The notes beneath the pieces are model-generated. The model was not told the DNA's origin. It saw only the letters and a list, made by a program, of their open reading frames with translations, and made no database searches. The position numbers were made by a program, and so were the translations under genes. Source: Desulfobacterales bacterium (GTDB lineage Bacteria; Desulfobacterota; DSM-4660; Desulfatiglandales; B25-G16). From it: DNA of 17,384 nt. The stretch is from contig JABXJZ010000005.1 of NCBI GenBank assembly GCA_013375335.1, positions 1 through 17,384 of the forward strand, written 5' to 3'. This document shows positions 15,012 through 17,384 of this stretch, piece after piece (position 1 is the stretch's first letter; each line of letters starts with the position of its first letter).

Positions 15012-16115
15012 TTACCTGACAAATATCTTTCCCGGTAACTGCGTGATTACTCCCTTTAGCTCAAGCCTTGTTAAAAGGCTGGCTACCCAGGCGGCATCCT
15101 TTTCGCTCTGTCTCACTATCTGATCTATGTGAATCGGATAATCGCCAAGGATGTCATAGATCCTTTTCTCATCTTCGTCCAGGGGTGGAGGCGCCCCTTT
15201 CTTGTCCGTAGTTCTTTCCTTGGAGTGGGGATAGCCTAATCCGAGCTCTTGCAATATATCATCTGCACTTTCAACAAGTTTGGCGCCTTGCTTGATGAGG
15301 AGATGAGTGCCTGTACTCTTGAAGGACTCTATGCTTCCGGGTACGGCCAGAACCTCCCTGCCTTGTTCCAAGGCAAGCGAGGCTGTAATCAGAGAGCCAC
15401 TCCTCCTTGAGGCCTCTACGACTACAACACCCTTTGATAGACCGCTGATTACCCTGTTCCTTATGGGAAAATTCTTTGCTTCAGGTGGGGTCCCTAAGGG
15501 GAACTCGGTGATAACAGAGCCTTTTTCGACTATACGGTCAAAGAGCTTGCTGTTCGATTCGGGATATACTATATCTATGCCTGAACCTAAGACGGCAACG
15601 GTGAACCCATGACCCCTTAAGCAACCCCAATGGGCAGCTGAATCTATCCCCCTTGCCATACCGCTGACAACAGCTATGTTCCTTCTGGCCAGGCCTTGAC
15701 ATATTTCCTCAGTAATTTTCAGACCGTAGTGACTTGGATTTCTCGAGCCTATAACACTTACTATAGTCTTACCTTGTGGGATATCATTCCCTTTCACATA
15801 GAGAAGGGGAGGTGGGTCATGGATCTCCCTCAGATCCGTTGGGTAAGAGGGATCGAGAACAGTTACCAGCTTGGCACCACACCTTCTTACGCGCATCAGT
15901 TCGTCTTCCGGATTTCCCTGCCAGGCCCGGGACACGATTCTCCGCGCTGTTTCAGGCCTTAGTCCCTCTACCTCGATTAGGTCATTTAGCTTGGCAGTAA
16001 ATACGTTGGCTGGATCACCAAATCTATCAAGGAGGCGCTTGTAGGTGACGTTCCCCAAATTGGGAATCATCTTCAGTGCAAGCCAGCTGAGTTTGCCATC
16101 TGAGCATTTTCTCAT
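15012..16115 (-). CDS. dprA: DNA processing protein DprA (Smf)
   Basis: DprA binds incoming single-stranded DNA and loads RecA during natural transformation; it is also widespread in bacteria not known to be competent. The 367-residue protein has an N-terminal helix-hairpin-helix/SAM-like region (about 1-65), the extended Rossmann domain with IGSRNPSHYG (122-131), VVSGMARGIDSAAH (149-162), VAVLGSGIDIVYP, FPIRNRVISGLS and SGSLITASLALEQGREVLAVPG, and a C-terminal winged-helix domain (about 310-367, LTRLELKGVITQLPG). The ATG at 16115 has only a weak purine stretch upstream. It is transcribed with topA. Confidence 0.96.
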   Translation of the reverse strand: MRKCSDGKLSWLALKMIPNLGNVTYKRLLDRFGDPANVFTAKLNDLIEVEGLRPETARRIVSRAWQGNPEDELMRVRRCGAKLVTVLDPSYPTDLREIHDPPPLLYVKGNDIPQGKTIVSVIGSRNPSHYGLKITEEICQGLARRNIAVVSGMARGIDSAAHWGCLRGHGFTVAVLGSGIDIVYPESNSKLFDRIVEKGSVITEFPLGTPPEAKNFPIRNRVISGLSKGVVVVEASRRSGSLITASLALEQGREVLAVPGSIESFKSTGTHLLIKQGAKLVESADDILQELGLGYPHSKERTTDKKGAPPPLDEDEKRIYDILGDYPIHIDQIVRQSEKDAAWVASLLTRLELKGVITQLPGKIFVR

Positions 16116-16144
16116 ATAAAATCCAACTAGGACATTTGTGCTCG

Positions 16145-16171
16145 AATATAATCAAAATAGTGCGCAGTCAA
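16145..16171 (-). promoter_or_regulatory. Candidate promoter for dprA-topA
   Basis: On the minus strand TTGACT (16166-16171) is followed after 15 bases by TATATT (16145-16150), about 30 bases before the dprA ATG. The -35 match is good but the spacer is shorter than the preferred 17. The rest of the 130-base divergent region is AT-rich. A TATGAT at 16206-16211 could be the -10 of a rightward promoter for the next gene but lacks a convincing -35. Confidence 0.35.
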
Positions 16172-16245
16172 GCTTTTTATTACCCGTTAATAGAAGTGAA
16201 TACATTATGATAGAATGGTAAGCGGGAATTGAGCGAAGGCCCTCT

Positions 16246-16860
16246 ATGTCCGGAAAAGTCATCTCCACATCAGATAGCTTAAGAGATGAGATACTCAGAA
16301 AAGCTATACACATTGGTGCTGGGATTGCGATTTCCGTTCTTTATAGTATGTATCAAAGAAATCTACTCATTACCCTTCTCCTACTTTCCCTTTTTTTTGT
16401 CTTTTCCCTTGAAGCTTTAAGACTTAAGGGCATACTTACGGTTCCGCTCTTACGGGATATGGAGAAGAAAAAGATCGGTGCCTATGCCTTCTTTATGATG
16501 GGCGCATTCATGAGCATCTTACTCTTTGAAAGGCAGATTGCTATAGCTTCAATATTGATGTTGGCAATAGGGGACGCCGCCTCTGGCATAGCTCAGTCAA
16601 TTAAGAGAAGAACTCTGGATATTCTAGAAGGGTATAAGAGGGGAATGAAGCCGTCAGATGAGATCCTGATTATGTTTGGTGTTTCCTTTCTAGTGGGCTA
16701 TGTTATTGTTGATTCAATAACAATAGCGATCTGTGGTGCAATTGGAGCTGCCATAGCAGATGGAGTGCATTTGAAAATCTATGGCATTGTGATAGATGAT
16801 AATCTCACGATCCCCCTGTATTCTGGTCTCTTGATGAGCCTTGTCGCACGGGCGTTCTAG
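16246..16860 (+). CDS. Dolichol/polyprenol kinase-like integral membrane protein
   Basis: 204-residue, strongly hydrophobic protein with about six to seven membrane segments (near 22-36, 40-58, 79-94, 99-116, 140-155, 158-172 and 188-202). Features shared with the SEC59/DGK1/VTE5 group of CTP-dependent lipid kinases are RKAIHIGAG (18-26), LEALRLKG (55-62), IGDAASGIAQ (108-117), and IDDNLTIPLYSG (183-194). The family phosphorylates isoprenoid alcohols or diacylglycerol using CTP; the substrate here cannot be told. The loop that often reads K-S-x-E-G-S in relatives is divergent (LDILEGYKRGMKPSDE), so activity is uncertain. GAAGG (16235-16239) lies six bases before ATG 16246. It is divergent from dprA and convergent with the pfkB-like gene, whose stop is six bases away. 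Confidence 0.75.
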   Translation: MSGKVISTSDSLRDEILRKAIHIGAGIAISVLYSMYQRNLLITLLLLSLFFVFSLEALRLKGILTVPLLRDMEKKKIGAYAFFMMGAFMSILLFERQIAIASILMLAIGDAASGIAQSIKRRTLDILEGYKRGMKPSDEILIMFGVSFLVGYVIVDSITIAICGAIGAAIADGVHLKIYGIVIDDNLTIPLYSGLLMSLVARAF

Positions 16861-16866
16861 GATATA

Positions 16867-17384
16867 TTAGTGAGCGGAGCTAATAAGCTTTTGGACTTCT
16901 TCCATGGAGGGTTGCATACTCAAAGGACCAGTCCCTCTGCAGGTCAAGGCAGCAACCGCATTCGCAAATTCACCCAGTTTTGTTAAAGGTAGCTTTTTCA
17001 GGATCCCCACGATTAATCCCGCATCAAAGGCATCGCCAGCGCCAACCGTGTCCTGCACCTGTACTTGAAAAGGTTCGATCCAGGCCTCTTCACCACTGTG
17101 GATTAGATAGCAACCTCTTTCGCCCATCTTTACCGCGCATACCAATGGTACTCGGGAAAGAGAGGATTTCAGATCCCCCGGTTTTTTCCCCAACCGAGTA
17201 AAGACATCTCGTCATCGGTAATCTCAAGGATATCCGCATACTCATTGATCGTATGGGAAATAACCGCCTTGGCAACATCTCTTCCCCATAAAGCTGGTCT
17301 ATAGTTCACATCATAGGAGATGAGGATATCGTTTTTTTTGGCAAACTCGATTAGTTCAAAAGAGAACTCGAGGGCATTCTGACT
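16867..17384 (-). pseudogene. PfkB-family carbohydrate kinase, 3' part, reading frame broken near 17185
   Basis: Leftward gene whose 5' end lies outside the window. The first part (17384 to a TGA at 17169-17171) reads as a typical sugar-kinase segment: ISYDVNYRPALWGRD, then NEYADILEITDDEMSLLGWGK. From about 17193 to the TAA at 16867 the family continues in the -1 frame: KKPGDLKSSLSRVPLVCAVK, GERGCYLI, and the ATP-site signature DTVGAGDAFDAG with its catalytic Asp. Together they form the C-terminal ~178 residues of a ~310-residue PfkB kinase (fructokinase/ketogluconate-kinase-like; exact sugar unknown). The break is a one-base shift inside GGGG-AAAAAA-CC in a variable loop of the fold. Explanations are a recent indel, a sequencing error in the A6 run, or -1 ribosomal frameshifting. 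It is convergent with the polyprenol-kinase-like gene. Confidence 0.8.
17181..17187 (-). other. A AAA AAC slippery heptamer at the pfkB frame break
   Basis: On the minus strand the upstream reading frame crosses this run as GGA, AAA, AAC, which is the X XXY YYZ layout of a -1 slippery site. A -1 slip here moves exactly into the frame encoding the rest of the PfkB kinase and avoids the TGA at 17169-17171. A short stem, GGGGAT with ATCCTC around CTGAA, starts about three bases downstream; the stem is small and the spacing shorter than usual. The geometry is seen in the sequence; function is inference. Confidence 0.35.

Noticed and set aside
1..17384. A novel defence, mobile or biosynthetic system
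   Set aside because: All sizeable open frames resolve into housekeeping families; no transposase, recombinase, CRISPR repeats, toxin-antitoxin pair or unexplained long gap was found on either strand.

Overview
The window is a bacterial chromosomal segment made almost entirely of conserved housekeeping genes. It has dense operons, overlapping stop and start codons, and frequent AGG/AGA arginine codons. The order tRNA, rimP, nusA, infB, ylxP, rbfA, nrnA, truB, rpsO, pnp, M16 peptidase, dut, followed by convergent dprA-topA, resembles the arrangement I know from Desulfobacterota (former Deltaproteobacteria). This placement rests on gene order and protein style only, so it is a moderate-confidence inference. 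I see no mobile element, CRISPR array, prophage or defence system.

Layout. At the left edge, apolipoprotein N-acyltransferase (lnt) runs leftward and is cut by the window end after 400 residues. Divergent from it, a good sigma70-type promoter (TTGACT, 17-base spacer, TATAAA) drives tRNA-Gly(CCC), 1375-1450. About 110 bases later a perfect 9-bp hairpin followed by a weak T-rich tract precedes rimP. From there to 12715 all genes point right: ribosome maturation (rimP, rbfA), transcription elongation/termination (nusA), translation initiation (infB), tRNA pseudouridylation (truB), ribosomal protein S15 (rpsO), RNA decay (nrnA, pnp), an M16 metallopeptidase and dUTPase. Spacing of -11 to +84 bases suggests one long transcript as far as the M16 gene. 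dut may be partly separated by a weak terminator-like element. The design parallels the E. coli metY-rimP-nusA-infB-rbfA-truB-rpsO-pnp operon, but with a glycine tRNA instead of initiator tRNA at the front.

Right part. topA and dprA form a leftward pair convergent with dut. A divergent intergenic region of 130 bases separates dprA from a small membrane protein of the dolichol/polyprenol (CTP-dependent) kinase-like family. The window ends in a leftward PfkB-family sugar kinase. Its reading frame is broken at a GGGG-AAAAAA-CC run that also contains, in the correct phase, the slippery heptamer A AAA AAC.

Most interesting points: (1) the pfkB frame break at a possible -1 slippery site; (2) the tRNA-headed nusA operon, with a terminator-like hairpin whose arms repeat the tRNA acceptor-stem sequence; (3) a structured intergenic element between ylxP and rbfA. 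None is a proven new system; the window is otherwise ordinary.
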